64,000 nucleotides of DNA, from positions 42,290,722 to 42,354,721 of the forward strand of contig CM055109.1 in assembly GCA_029204225.1 (NCBI GenBank), read 5' to 3'. Source of the DNA: Diphasiastrum complanatum. Lineage: Eukaryota; Streptophyta; Lycopodiopsida; Lycopodiales; Lycopodiaceae. The first letter of the stretch is position 1, and each line of letters begins with the position of its first letter. Under the pieces are notes generated by a model. It made no database searches, was not told where the DNA came from, and saw only the letters and a program-made list of their open reading frames with translations. Both the position numbers and the translations under genes were made by a program. Positions 42,585 to 54,270 of the stretch are shown here, piece by piece.

Positions 42585-42812
42585 TTGTTGCTTCTTATTT
42601 TTCATCAAATATGCCACACAAATGAGGACATACATGGAAGACAAATATGTCCAATGTTCGTCAATGTGGTTCTATCCCAAAATGAAAAAAAATATCTTAT
42701 TAAAATACCTATGAAATTTTTTACTTACTTGAAATTATGGAAGAAAGTTTCACCAAAAGAAAAGGGATATGAAGTTCATTCTCGAGGATTGGCCCTTCAA
42801 GTCACAATGTAA
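42585..42812 (+). pseudogene. Possible B3-like exon remnant (K unit copy 4)
   Basis: 75 codons, no ATG, with IPMKFFTYL and EVHSRGLALQVT; see the copies at 14165 and 30412. A GTAAAC donor-like sequence follows. Weak resemblance to the front of a plant B3 domain. Confidence 0.3.
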
Positions 42813-43131
42813 ACAAAGATGTGAGTGTGCATATAAAAGCTAAAGTCTCATTAGTAATGAAGCTTTTGTGAAATTGCCAAAAATTATGTTTTGGACCATG
42901 AATTCATCATTAATCATTTATGTTTTGAATCGTGAATTATGTTTTGAATTATTTAAGTTAAAGAAAGAAATGAGCTAACAAATCAAAGTGACTTGTGAAT
43001 TGGTATCTTGACTTTTTGTGTTTGCGAATGCTCAAGGATTAACTTTGCAAGTGAAATGAAAGTGTGGAAAAATTGCATACAAATGTCAGACACTATGGTG
43101 GACCTCTATGAATGTTTTTGTGACTAGGACA

Positions 43132-43720
43132 AGACCAAGGGCAGCTAGCTGCGGCTGCTGCGATGCAAGACCAGAGCCAAGGCGCAACCACCAGCCAAGG
43201 CCAAGCAACATCATTCAGAGGTTCGCGTACGATATCTGCTAGCCGGGCCTTCCGAAGACCGAAGTCCGTGGAGGAGAACATCAATGAATTTTTATCCAAA
43301 TATCCCCACGAGTCATCAAGAGGCGGCTGGCATATATCATTCTCAGCTCAGACCATCAAGGAAAAAGAACTGCAAGCTTACCCGCCCTCCAATCACAACC
43401 GGAGTGGCGACAGTAGTTATTTGAGAGAGACCTTGCGGCCATCAGAGCTTACGTGATGAGTCCGCAACAGTTACGGGTGAACGCGCATTTCCTGCCATGT
43501 CCAAGAAGATCCAAATGGGCATAATGCGGCACTCCTCTGGACCAGATCACACTGCACAATTTCAACTGGCCAATCATTAAATCCGAATATGGGTGGACTA
43601 CGGATGTAGACGCCAGAAGGGCTCTCTCCGCATCGCCAGTCACTACATCAATTGCCCCGATCCCACAGTCCACGTGGCAGCCACTTACGCCCAGGACTTA
43701 GAATATTCCCAACAAAGTGT
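43132..43720 (+). other. GC-rich island with open frames, origin unknown
   Basis: Base composition jumps at 43131. A frame (43163-43456, open upstream to the joint) has a Gln/Ala-rich start and then ENINEFLSKYPHESSRGG. A second frame runs from about 43550 to 43700. Neither is recognised. Could be a captured exon or part of another element. Confidence 0.3.
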
Positions 43721-44475
43721 GAATAAATAAAATCCTCCAATAAAATGTGTTGCGAGGGTATGACATTCTGCATGTATAAGCCCATGGCCCAATGAGCACG
43801 CAATTAAAGTTGTAAATAAAATAAACTTGACTTGGGCCTTGGAATTAAAATAAAACTAGAGGCCCAATGTCATTTTTAAATTTAGAGATTACTTTTTAAA
43901 TTTGGGTCCAAATTGGGACTCACATGAATCTTGTGATTTCTAATGTACTTTTTGTGGACCCTTGGATCAAGTTGGGTCCAAGATGAATGGATAGGATCAT
44001 TGTGAATATTAGCTAATAGGATTGAGGGGCAAGGGCCTTGCCCATTTTATAAAAAGGCACCATTTGTACACTATTTCCATGCTTAATGAGAAGGAGGAAA
44101 CTCTACCAATTTTGGAAGAGAAGCATCCTCATTTGCAATTCAATGCTTGCTATTGCTCTTGTTGTTTCCATTTGCTTTCAAGTTCATGCTTGTTGGTTTC
44201 AATAGTTAAAGTTTCTCCTTTAGCAAGTACAATGTGCATTTGATCTAACCTCCACCCTCACTCTCTATCTCTCTCTCTTTCTCTTCGCTTCTCAATCTCT
44301 TCTTCTCCATTCCTTCTCTTCAACCAAAACCATGATGAATGTTAGTGTAGAGGAGTAGAGTTAAAGAGGAGTAGTATAGTGGTGAGTAGAGCTAAGGGAG
44401 AAAGTAGGAAACTAACTAAAAGTAGCATTTATGCTTAGTTAGGTACCTATCCAGTGATCTAACCCTTGTTGACAG
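43721..44475 (+). other. Unclassified AT-rich stretch before the gypsy element
   Basis: Contains a TTTATAAAAAGG TATA-like site near 44047 and a CT-rich leader-like stretch at 44250-44310, as in an LTR or promoter. No LTR edge or primer-binding site is visible, and it does not match the gypsy 3' LTR. Confidence 0.35.
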
Positions 44476-46527
44476 GCGGGAGGGCTATACTACGAGAGAT
44501 CTTCAACCCCACAATCTTATAATACGTTTGGGGCTCCAAAGTCTCAATCTGGTACTAGTCAGTTTTATAAGTCAAACATCTCAACTGGAGTCTTCAAGGA
44601 TAACAAAAATAACAATAATACCAACAAGGGTACTATTGTGCATTATCCAACAATCAAAATTGGCGATAAACCGGGAACCAAAGTTGTTGGGAAGGAAACG
44701 GTATCTACAATGACAGGCAGTCAAAAGCCAAGACCTGTTCAGAGACTATCGGACGACCAAGAGAGGAAACTTAGAGCATTGGGGCTTTGCTTCAGATGCC
44801 AGGAGAAATATGACAAGGATCATTGGAAGGTATGTAAATTCTGTAAACAAGAGATTCAATTAGCGGCTATGAATGGAAATCCCAATGAGGAAAATCAATC
44901 AGGCAATGAGGAAGTTGAAAATTTATTGAGTGAAGATGACATTCAAATGCTGCAAGAATGCCGATGTGACTCGATTGATGATGAAGAGTTGCAGATTGAT
45001 AATGACAGATGACAGAAATGCATCGATAGGAAGGACATGGATGCACCACTCATGTTCATGTCCTTAAACACATTTAATGGTTCTCATTCTACTAAGACTT
45101 TCCGTATTAAAGCAAAAATTAATGGTAGAGAGATTTATATTTTAGTTGATAGTGGAAGTAGGCATAACTTTTTCAATAGTTGTTCAATCAGGATTTGTAA
45201 TATAGTTATTTTGAAGATTCCAAAGCCATTAAGAGTACAGATTGCTGATGGAAATTTCATCAATTGTGATACAATTACAACTGAATCCAAGATTCAAATG
45301 GGAAACTACAAGTTTAAATCAAACTTCCATGTGGTCGACATGGGTCACATCGATATGATACTTGGTGTCGAGTGGTTATAGACGTTGGGCGATGTTACCT
45401 TTAATTTTGAGTAGGGAACAATGCATTTTGTACAGTCAGGGAAAACTTCTGAAATTCATAGCTATAGGAAAGAAGAACCAGGTTCCTATTTACGCCTGAT
45501 TACCAACGCACAAGCTCAATGCATATCTCAAAAGCATGTAGATATGTTCCTTTTGAAATTGGAATTGGATGAGGGTAGAATTAAAGAAGTCAATGCAAAG
45601 CCTATGAATACAAAGATACAACAAGTTATAGACAAGTATAGAGATGTGTTTCCAGACACATTACCAAAAGGGGATCCTCCAGCTAGATTTGTGGACCATG
45701 TTATAGAGCTTGAACCCGGTTCAAAGCCAGTTAATATTCCTCCTTACAGGTTATCACAACTAGAAAGGGAAGAAGTTCAAAAACAGGTTCAAGAATTACT
45801 TGATCAAGAGTTCATTAGTTTGAGAAAATCGCCTCTCGCCTCACCTGTTCTTCTTGTTAAAAAAAAAGATGGTACATTTCGAATGTGCATAGATTATCGA
45901 ACACTCAATAAGATTACCATCAAGAATAGATTCCCAATCCCTCGGGTCGATGACTTATTAGATGCCCTTAAAGGAACACAAGTATTTTCAAAGATTGATC
46001 TTCGTTCTAAGTATCATCAAATTAAGGTAAGCGAGGAGGATCAACACAAGGCTGCTTTTCGAACAGACAGGGGGCATTATCAATTCAAAGTTATGCCTTT
46101 TGGTTTAAAAAATGCACCGGCTATCTTCCAAGCATTGATGAATCGAATCTTTGGGCCATACTTGTACAAATTCATCTTGGTATTCTTTGATGACAAACTG
46201 ATTTATAGCCAGAACTTAAAAGAACATGCTCAGCACTTGGAAGTGGTTTTGGAATTGTTGCGGGAATATAAGTTGTTCGCGAAGATGTCAAAGTGTGAGT
46301 TTGCCCAACAAGAGATTGAGTATTTGGGGCATATGGTGACTAAAGATGACATTAAGGTGGATCAACGTAAGGTCAAAGTGGCTAAAAATTGGAAAAGCCC
46401 TAAAACTTTGCGACATTTAAGAGAATTTTTGGGTTGCATCTTATTATCGACGATTTATATTCAATTTTTCAAGGATAGCAACAATGCTCACACACTTGTT
46501 GTAGAAAGGAAAATTCGAATGGAGTGA
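44476..46527 (+). pseudogene. Ty3/gypsy gag-pol, broken, ends in RNase H
   Basis: One reading frame with stops at 45010-45012 (TGA), 45379-45381 (TAG) and 45412-45414 (TAG). Order: end of gag with a knuckle-like LCFRCQEKY, retroviral-type protease LVDSGSRHNF, then RT (PPYRLSQLE, SPVLLVKKKDGTFRMCIDYR, QIKVSEEDQHKAAFRT, MPFGLKNAPAIFQALMN). The catalytic YxDD is FFDD in ILVFFDDKLIYS. The frame shifts near 46495; KGKFEWSEDAQ of RNase H is readable in another frame, then all remaining RNase H and integrase are deleted up to the polypurine tract. RT is Ty3/gypsy type, unlike every other pol here. Confidence 0.92.
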
Positions 46528-46670
46528 AGATGCTCAGTCAAATGGAAAGGATTACGATCATTCCTACCTAAGGAGATGGCCTACAATTTTGGAGACAGCT
46601 AGAGGCCTTATGGAGCATGATACTTGATGAAAAAACTACATGGTCTTCATTTTTTAGAGCAAACATGCTC

Positions 46671-46683
46671 AAAGTAGGGGGAG
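46671..46683 (+). other. Gypsy polypurine tract
   Basis: AAAGTAGGGGGAG directly before an LTR starting TGTCATGTG; the usual start site of plus-strand DNA synthesis. Confidence 0.85.
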
Positions 46684-46935
46684 TGTCATGTGTTGCATGT
46701 AATTAGCCCATTAGCTTACTAATGAATTATCAAATACAGCCATGGAGCTAAATTAGATTAGAACTAGTCAATAGAACATTAATAAAGTGGTTTGAACAAC
46801 CTCACTATAATTGAGAATAGCAGAATTGCAATAATGGTTGTAAGGCCCAATTTAGCTAAATAAGACCCCAAAGTTATAGTAGAGGCACAAATGGCCACTA
46901 TAAATAGCTGAGGTCGTGCTAAATTTGGAGGATAT
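46684..46935 (+). repeat. Gypsy 3' LTR, first part
   Basis: Matches the inverse of 8230-8475. Interrupted at 46935 by the intact Copia and resumed at 53368. Confidence 0.9.
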
Positions 46936-47590
46936 TGTGAAAAATACAGATCCTAAGTGGATCTAAACTCCAAGATCATTGGCTTGAATGCTTGCACTCC
47001 AAACTACATAAGCTAGGAATTGGCAACACATTCTATGCTACCTAGAATGCAAAGAACTTGATCAAAAAGCATTTATCACAAATGGAAACTTCCATAAACA
47101 TCAAGTGCGGCCCAAAATAGCATTATACAGTCCATAATACATCAGCCTATCACTTTTGGAAAGCACTAAGATCATACACAATAGCTTGAAGACAATACAC
47201 ACAACAATGCTCTCAATGGAGGAAGAAACAATGACAATGATCTATTGATCTCAATGAAGCATACAAAAGGTTTCTCCAACCTGTTCTCCACGACTTCCCT
47301 ACTATTTATGGATGAGGAAGATGACTCTCTCTCCTCTCTCTAGAAGGTACTTGACCCTAGATATTCCCTATATAGAAAAAAATAGCTAAAAATGGCTTAT
47401 ATGACCAAAATACATCAAAATGGTCTCATTTTGAAGGGTATGAAGTTTGACACTTCATCATACTGAAAAAATACAGTAAATAAAAACATTGTGGCCTGGT
47501 TCACACGTGTGAAACTCCAGAACCAAAACTATTTACAATTTTAGCCAATTTAGGCCTCAAACTAGCTAGGAAATGTTGACAATTTTCACA
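46936..47590 (-). repeat. 3' LTR of the intact Copia
   Basis: 655 bp, TGTGAAAAAT to TTTTCACA on the plus strand; CACACGTGTG at 47502-47511. The pol stop codon overlaps its first bases. Confidence 0.95.
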
Positions 47591-50500
47591 CTCCCTCTTC
47601 AACATTGGATGCTAGTTTCAACATAGTCTTTGAGCACATTCCAAGATTAGATCTATGCATTAAATATAGGTCCTTTCCCAATGGTTTGGTGAAGATATCA
47701 GCCACACACTCCTTTGAAGAGACATGTTGAAGCTCCACCTCTTTGGCAATGACTTGATCTCTCACAAAATGGTGAGCAATCTCAATGTGCTTGCTCCTTG
47801 CATGAAAAACATGATTGCTTGCCAAGCTTTGGGCTGAAAGGTTATCACAAAGTATGATTGGAGTCTTCTCTGGTTCCAGCAAGTGAAGATCCAATAACAT
47901 CCTCTTGATCCAAAGAATCTCCTTGGTGCATGTTGTTAATGCCTTGTACTCGGCTTCGGTGGAAGATAGAGAGATAGTTGGTTGCTTCTTTGATAGCCAT
48001 GAGACCACTCCATCTCCAAGATAGATTGCAAAGGCACTTGTTGACTTCCTATCCATTTGATCACCTGCAAAATCTGAATCTGAAAATCCACAAAGGTTAG
48101 GTGTAGTACCTCCATACAAGATGCCAAAATCTCTAGATCCCGAGATGTATCTAAGTACTCTCTTTCCTAGCTTCCAATGAGCCTCACTAGGATCTTGCAT
48201 AAATTGACTTAGTTTACCAACCACAAAGCTTAGATCAGGTCTTGTGATGGTTAACCATATAAGAGATCCTATTAGCTTTCTATAGAGAGTAATGTCCTTG
48301 AAGGATCTTTCATTACTTCTTGTAGTTAGCTTTACATTTGATTCCATAGGAGTAGAAACAACTTTACAATCTTCCATATGAAACCTTTTTAGAATAGAGT
48401 TAACATACTTTTCTTGACATATGAATGTAGATTTAGAAGTTCTAATAATCTCTATTCCTAAGATATAATGAAGTTTACCAAGATCTTGAATTTCAAACTC
48501 TCTTTTGAGTGCCATCTTGATTTCATCTATATCTAGATTGTTACCACCACTTAAGATAATGTCATCAACATAGATCAAAAGTAAAGTGATATCATTTTCA
48601 TTCAATCTAAAGTAGAGAGAATGATCATACTCACTCATAACAAAGTTTTGAGAAAGTAAGAAGGAATTGAGCTTAGCATACCAACTCCTTGGTGCTTGCT
48701 TTAGCCCATACAAACTCTTTTGGAGATAGCACACATGATTAGGCTCATCATGTGAAACATAGCCCTCGGGTTGCTCCATGTAAATATCTTCTTCAAGATC
48801 ACCATTCAAGAAGGCATTAGTAACATCCATTTGCCACATATCCCAATCATAAAGAGTTGCAAGAGAGATTAGGATTCGAATAGTTACCATCTTTGCCACG
48901 GGTGCAAAGGTCTCATCATAGTCAATACCATATTCTTGAGCATACCCCTTTGCCACCAACCTTGCCTTGTACTTGTTGATTGATCCATCTTGATTTGTCT
49001 TGATCTTGAAGATCCACTTACAACCAATTTCCTTCTTGTCCTTTGGAAGCTTTACCAACCTCCATGTGTTGCTTTTGATGAGTGCTTGATGCTCATGATC
49101 CATGGCTTGGATCCATTCCTTCTTTTGAATTGCTTCACCTACACAAGTTGGTTCATCAAAAGAGGTAAGAAAAGCAAGGTTAGAGTTGTCCACCACTTGC
49201 TTTCCTTTTTCATCATAGGTTAGCCTTGATGGCTTAGCCCTTTGCCTTTGAGTCTTCCTTGAAGTTTGCTTTGGAGTGGCATCTCCATCTTCATCCAAGA
49301 CATCTTGCACATCATGATGATTAGTAGGCACATCAACATCAACATCAACAACATTGGAAACATTCTCTTCATGAAAGATGACATCCCTACTTATGACAAC
49401 TTTCTTTGTAGAAGGAATGTACACTTTGTAAGCCTTGCTTACTTCACTATAGCCAACAAACACACCCTTCTTTGATGAAGGATCTTCTTTAGTTCTATCA
49501 TCAAGTGTGATATTGACAAAACATGTACATCCAAAGATCCTACAATGCTTGACACTCGGCCTTCTACCATAAAGAACCTCATGAGGAGTTTTACCATCCA
49601 AGGAAGCACTTGTCCATCTATTACATAGATAGTTAGCACATGCTAAAGCTTCCCCCCAAAAAGACTTAGCAAGATTAGCATGTAGTCTCATTGCCTTGGC
49701 ACATTCACAAAGGGTTCTATTCTTCCTCTCGGCCACTCCATTCTGTTGTGGAGTCCTAGGACTAGACATCTCCCTCTTAATCCCATGTGCTATACAAAAG
49801 TCTTTGAACCTATTTGAGGTGTATTCCCCTCCATTATCAGATCTTAAGCATTTGATCTTTGTATTGAATTGGTTTTCCATTTCATTCTTGAACTTGACAA
49901 ATGCAGCAAACACTTCATCCTTACTTTTAAGAAGATAGATCCAAGTATACCTACTAAAGTCATCAATGAAAGTTGCATACATCTTTGCCCCACCATTGCT
50001 AGTTGTACTAGAAGAATGAATATCAGAATGCACAAGTTGAAAAGCTTCTTTAGATCTAGAAGTAGATCTAGAATAAGCAAGTCTATGAGATTTGGACAAG
50101 GCACAATGTTCACAAACACTATTGTTTGCAACAAGACTTTTAGGGAGACCCAGAACAAGCTCTTTCTTTGCCATTACCTCCAAAGATTTGAAGTTGGGAT
50201 GGCCCAACCTCTTGTGCCAAACTTCTTGGTTTGTCAATTGCTCCCTAGCCATACATCCTTCATGATTAGAGATCACACATGCATCAAGCTTGAAAAGTTT
50301 ACCATGCCTCCTACCTTGAGCAATCAAGGATCCACATTTACTTATCAAACATGCATCTCCAATGAACTCCACATCAAGTCCTTTGTCAATCATTTGACTT
50401 ACACTAAGCAAATTCTTAGTGATTGAAGGAATGTACAAAACATTTTCAAGATTTGCTTTCCTATTTGTTGAAAGGGAAATAGGAATAGTGCCTATGCCTT

Positions 50501-51539
50501 TGATGTCACATTGACCATCATTTGCAGTGTAGATGATGTTACCTTCTCCCTCATAAGACAATAAGGATGTAAAGTATTCCTTATGTCTTGTCATGTGAGA
50601 TGAGGCTCCACTATCAATCCACCAAGGATCATTATCATCTATGTTGGCTAACAAACTTGAAGTCATAACAAGTGATTCACATGTGTTATGTTCTTCCTCA
50701 TCTATTGTAAGATTTCCTTGCCTCTCTCCTTGCTCTCTTTTCTTCTTATAACATTCATTTGCAAAATGACCTTTTATCCCACAATAAAAGCACTTGAACT
50801 TTGACTTATTGTTCTTAGTAGAAGAGGAAGAGGAAGAGTGATCATCATGATCAAAGTTACCACCTTTGGACCATTTCCCTTTGCCTTTACCTTTGCCCTT
50901 GAATTTGCCTTTTGTGAAGAAAGCCTCTTCACCTCCACCTTGCAAGGATGCACCATCAAGCTTTGATTGCAACCTATGTTCTTCAGCCAATAAGATTTCT
51001 TGCAAGTCAACCACACTTGGCAAGACTCTTTGAATGGCAAAACTTTGCACAAGGTTAGCATGTTCATTTAGCAAACCATTCAACATAACTTGGACTATTT
51101 CACCATCTTTTATGTTCTCATCAATGCATGCTAAATCATCACTTAGGGACTTAACTCTCAAGATAAATGCATGAGCACTTTCACCCTCTCTTTGCCTACT
51201 AGAAAATATTTGTCTCCTTAGGGTCAATACCCTAGATGTGGACTTTGATTCAAAGAGCTTCTTTAAGGCATTCCATGCCTCACTTGCACTTTGACACTTT
51301 CCAACTTCCTTGAGAAGTTCATTTGTAACATTCATTTTAATGATATGAAGAGCCCTTTTGGCCTTCTTATCAAACCTTTGTTGCTCTTGAAGTGTGAGAG
51401 GTCTCTCTTCAATTTCTGCAACTATGTCCGTGATTTCATTCAACTCAAGTAAGGACTCCATCCTCACTTTCCAAGTAGAGTAGTTTGATGAACTCAACCT
51501 TTCACTAGACTCTAGCATGATCCCACCATTGGAAGCCAT
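47586..51539 (-). CDS. Complete Copia gag-pol polyprotein
   Basis: 1317 codons from the ATG at 51539 (MASNGGIMLESSERLS). Gag 1-245; zinc knuckle CFYCGIKGHFANEC (250-263); protease DSGASSH (D309); pre-integrase VWHKRLGHPN (about 440); integrase D506, D568 and E604 (D-D-35-E), then GKTPHEVLYG and the CTCFVNI tail; RT from NTWRLVKLP (824) with KARLVAKGYAQ, QMDVTNAFLNG and IYVDDIIL (D992, D993); RNase H with DSDFAGD, SLSSTEAEY, CDNLSAQSL and ADIFTKPLG to the end. All catalytic residues are present. The protein is made as one chain and cut by its own protease. The TGA stop overlaps the LTR start. Similar in length to other plant Copia polyproteins. Confidence 0.97.
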   Translation of the reverse strand: MASNGGIMLESSERLSSSNYSTWKVRMESLLELNEITDIVAEIEERPLTLQEQQRFDKKAKRALHIIKMNVTNELLKEVGKCQSASEAWNALKKLFESKSTSRVLTLRRQIFSSRQREGESAHAFILRVKSLSDDLACIDENIKDGEIVQVMLNGLLNEHANLVQSFAIQRVLPSVVDLQEILLAEEHRLQSKLDGASLQGGGEEAFFTKGKFKGKGKGKGKWSKGGNFDHDDHSSSSSSTKNNKSKFKCFYCGIKGHFANECYKKKREQGERQGNLTIDEEEHNTCESLVMTSSLLANIDDNDPWWIDSGASSHMTRHKEYFTSLLSYEGEGNIIYTANDGQCDIKGIGTIPISLSTNRKANLENVLYIPSITKNLLSVSQMIDKGLDVEFIGDACLISKCGSLIAQGRRHGKLFKLDACVISNHEGCMAREQLTNQEVWHKRLGHPNFKSLEVMAKKELVLGLPKSLVANNSVCEHCALSKSHRLAYSRSTSRSKEAFQLVHSDIHSSSTTSNGGAKMYATFIDDFSRYTWIYLLKSKDEVFAAFVKFKNEMENQFNTKIKCLRSDNGGEYTSNRFKDFCIAHGIKREMSSPRTPQQNGVAERKNRTLCECAKAMRLHANLAKSFWGEALACANYLCNRWTSASLDGKTPHEVLYGRRPSVKHCRIFGCTCFVNITLDDRTKEDPSSKKGVFVGYSEVSKAYKVYIPSTKKVVISRDVIFHEENVSNVVDVDVDVPTNHHDVQDVLDEDGDATPKQTSRKTQRQRAKPSRLTYDEKGKQVVDNSNLAFLTSFDEPTCVGEAIQKKEWIQAMDHEHQALIKSNTWRLVKLPKDKKEIGCKWIFKIKTNQDGSINKYKARLVAKGYAQEYGIDYDETFAPVAKMVTIRILISLATLYDWDMWQMDVTNAFLNGDLEEDIYMEQPEGYVSHDEPNHVCYLQKSLYGLKQAPRSWYAKLNSFLLSQNFVMSEYDHSLYFRLNENDITLLLIYVDDIILSGGNNLDIDEIKMALKREFEIQDLGKLHYILGIEIIRTSKSTFICQEKYVNSILKRFHMEDCKVVSTPMESNVKLTTRSNERSFKDITLYRKLIGSLIWLTITRPDLSFVVGKLSQFMQDPSEAHWKLGKRVLRYISGSRDFGILYGGTTPNLCGFSDSDFAGDQMDRKSTSAFAIYLGDGVVSWLSKKQPTISLSSTEAEYKALTTCTKEILWIKRMLLDLHLLEPEKTPIILCDNLSAQSLASNHVFHARSKHIEIAHHFVRDQVIAKEVELQHVSSKECVADIFTKPLGKDLYLMHRSNLGMCSKTMLKLASNVEEGV

Positions 51540-52711
51540 GATTCTAATGTTTCTTCAACTTTTAGGTTCTGTCCTAAAGCACTTAGCACTCACTTTTCTC
51601 TCAACAAATGATAGATAAAGAGATCTATGAAGATTTAGGGCCCTAAAACACTTCTATCTTGAACCTAGATGGTTTCCAAGCATAGAAAGGAAGATTGAAA
51701 CACATGCAACACTTTGCACACACTAAGAATGGATTACAAAATCAAACCATCCTGAACACACTCTTGCTTAAGCTCTCAAACTTTCCAGCAAGTGACCAAA
51801 TCAAGTTATGGTGTGAAGAGTTACTTGCATTCTTAGAAACTACCCAAAACTAGGATGCCAAGATTACCTAGTAATGAACAAACTTGATCAACATATGATC
51901 AACACACTAAGATATTGATTCAACCTGTAAAACCACATGTAAACCACACTTCTAAAAGTTTATAAACTCCAGCAAGTGATAAATACAAGATTTAGAGGTG
52001 GATGAATGAGCACACTTAGTGAATCACAAGACTAGCTTCACTATCTTGTCAAATCTTGGTGTTTAGATGTAGATCTAAGATCACTTCACATGAGAATGTT
52101 CCTCAACCTGTTAAGAACCTGAAAACACACTTGCATAATGGTTAACACCTTCCAGCAAATGCTCCAATCAAATTACATAAGGAGAGTTACTTACATGCTC
52201 AACAAAGTACACCAAAATTTATGCCAAAATTGATGACAATCTTTACAATATGCTCTTCACAATGGAGCTTACAATATGTTCACCCAAAAAAGGGGATCTT
52301 TCATCCAAATGGGAGCTTTGCTCAGCCTTTAGGAGAATTACAACTCACTCAAAAGAGCATTTGTCATCCACTTAAGGAGAAGTTTCATCCACTTAAGGAG
52401 AGTGTTCATCCAAGAATGGAGATTGTCAACAATAGGATTGAAAAGAACATTGTTAGTATTGAATATGCACAAGCCTCACAATCACAAATGATTAGGTGTT
52501 ATGATCTGATCCAAAATAGTTTCTTTTCAGCCTCTGATCTTCAATAGACCTGAAATATGCTTTTGATCCACAAGTTCAACTCACAAAACAAAGGTTAGTA
52601 AGATTTGATCAACAAAGCAATGCAAAATCATGCTAGAACTTGATCAAACATCCAAATATCACCAAAAATGGAATACTTACTGTAAATAGAAGCCAACCAG
52701 CTCTGATACCA
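51540..52711 (-). other. Leader of the intact Copia
   Basis: 1.17 kb between the primer-binding site and gag, long for Copia. Its middle (about 52221-52547) is open for 108 codons on the opposite strand and contains a repeated CATCCACTTAAGGAG. It looks unlike the rest of the leader and may be an acquired piece. Confidence 0.5.
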
Positions 52712-53367
52712 TGTGAAAAATACAGATCCTAAGTGGATCTAAACTCCAAGATCATTGGCTTGAATGCTTGCACTCCAAACTACATAAGCTAGGAATTGGC
52801 AACACATTCTATGCTACCTAGAATGCAAAGAACTTGATCAAAAAGCATTTATCACAAATGGAAACTTCCATAAACATCAAGTGCGGCCCAAAATAGCATT
52901 ATACAGTCCATAATACATCAGCCTACCACTTTTGGAAAGCACCTAAGATCATACACAATAGCTTGAAGACAATACACACAACAATGCTCTCAATGGAGGA
53001 AGAAACAATGACAATGATCTATTGATCTCAATGAAGCATACAAAAGATTTCTCCAACCTGTTCTCCACGACTTCCCTACTATTTATGGATGAGGAAGATG
53101 ACTCTCTCTCCTCTCTATAGAAGGTACTTGACCCTAGATATTCCCTATATAGGAAAAAATAGCTAAAAATGGCTTATATGACCAAAATACATCAAAATGG
53201 TCTCATTTTGAAGGGTATGAAGTTTGACACTTCATCATACTGAAAAAATACAGTAAATAAAAACATTGTGGCCTGGTTCACACGTGTGAAACTCCAGAAC
53301 CAAAACTATTTACAATTTTAGCCAATTTAGGCCTCAAACTAGTTAGGAAATGTTGACAATTTTCACA
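52712..53367 (-). repeat. 5' LTR of the intact Copia
   Basis: 656 bp, nearly the same as 46936-47590; CACACGTGTG at 53279-53288; GATAT TSD follows. Confidence 0.95.
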
Positions 53368-53571
53368 GATATTGTTCATTTTGTAATTTTGAGTTTTAAG
53401 AGATCTTGGAGAGCTTTCTTGATGAAGAAAGTGGTTTATGTGCCAAAAATCACATGAGAGCTATGATCATGTTCTAGAATCAGGCCCTATCTTGTGAATG
53501 ATCAATAATCATGAATAAAGATACCTTACTTTGCCTAATTTGGTGAAGTTTTGCTACTTTTAGCTATCTTC
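53368..53571 (+). repeat. Gypsy 3' LTR, second part
   Basis: Continues 46684-46935 and matches the inverse of 8020-8230. The last 110 bp of the LTR, present at 7912-8019, are missing here because a mini-Copia begins at 53572. Confidence 0.85.
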
Positions 53572-54270
53572 TGTTAAAATTTCACAATTCTAGCTTGACC
53601 AATTTTGGTCATATTCTTGTAAATTGTATTATGATCATGTTGTGGCTTGTCACACGTGCCAAATAGCATAGGATACTCTTTGTAAGTCTCATTACTAACC
53701 TAGCATAGGAGTGGCACCTTTGGAGTGAGCCCAAATAGTGCTTTGATAAGTTGGAGAGAAAATAGGAGCTAAAAATAGCATGTTTTTCATTGTTTTGGGA
53801 TCTCGAGATCTTGACCCCAAGTTAGGGTGGATCCAATGACCTATTAGGTTAGATGTTAGGGTTAGGTTATGATAAGTACAGAGATGCCCTAAAATGTTCA
53901 GATCCAAGCTTGAAAAGTATAAATGTATGATGGGATTTCCATCCAAATATCAAGAAAAATCGAGTTTTTCCACTTCTATCATCATTGTCTTTTGGTGGCG
54001 AGTTCTACCTATTGGATGTGAGTGCTTTTATGCATTAATTGCTTGGATTGGAAGGTTCTGAACTTTTTTACAGGTATGAGAAGCTTGTTGTACTTTACTT
54101 TGGTTCATTTGATCAAATCTATGTGCCTAATGTGGAGTTAAATGCCAAATTTGCTAGTTTTGGTAACTAGTCTTGATTCTAGCTCATAGTTTGGATCTAG
54201 ATCTTTTATTTGTGCATCCTCCATCAATTTTAGGATTGATTGGGATTGAATTTTCTGTGAAATTTTGTCA
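53572..54270 (+). repeat. 5' LTR of the mini-Copia
   Basis: 699 bp, TGTTAAAATTTC to TTTTGTCA, followed directly by the primer-binding site. It has a half-conserved CACACGTGCC in place of the full palindrome. Confidence 0.92.

Larger units (their letters stand above)
46936..53367 (-). mobile_element. Intact young Ty1/copia element, TSD GATAT
   Basis: 6432 bp. LTRs 46936-47590 and 52712-53367; GATAT at 46931-46935 and 53368-53372; primer-binding site GCTCTGATACCA (minus-strand reading) 52700-52711; polypurine tract GAAGAGGGAG on the minus strand before the 3' LTR. It has one complete gag-pol frame of 1317 codons. By eye the two LTRs differ at about six positions, below 1 percent. It interrupts the gypsy 3' LTR. 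This is the only element here with everything needed to move. Confidence 0.97.

Noticed and set aside
43163-43456. Gag of the gypsy element
   Set aside because: The composition and residues do not match the gag end seen at 44503-45010, and 750 bp of unrelated DNA separate them; left as unknown.
48990-50426. Plus-strand frames of up to 185 codons across the intact Copia
   Set aside because: Antisense shadows of the gag-pol frame, which is complete with all motifs on the minus strand.
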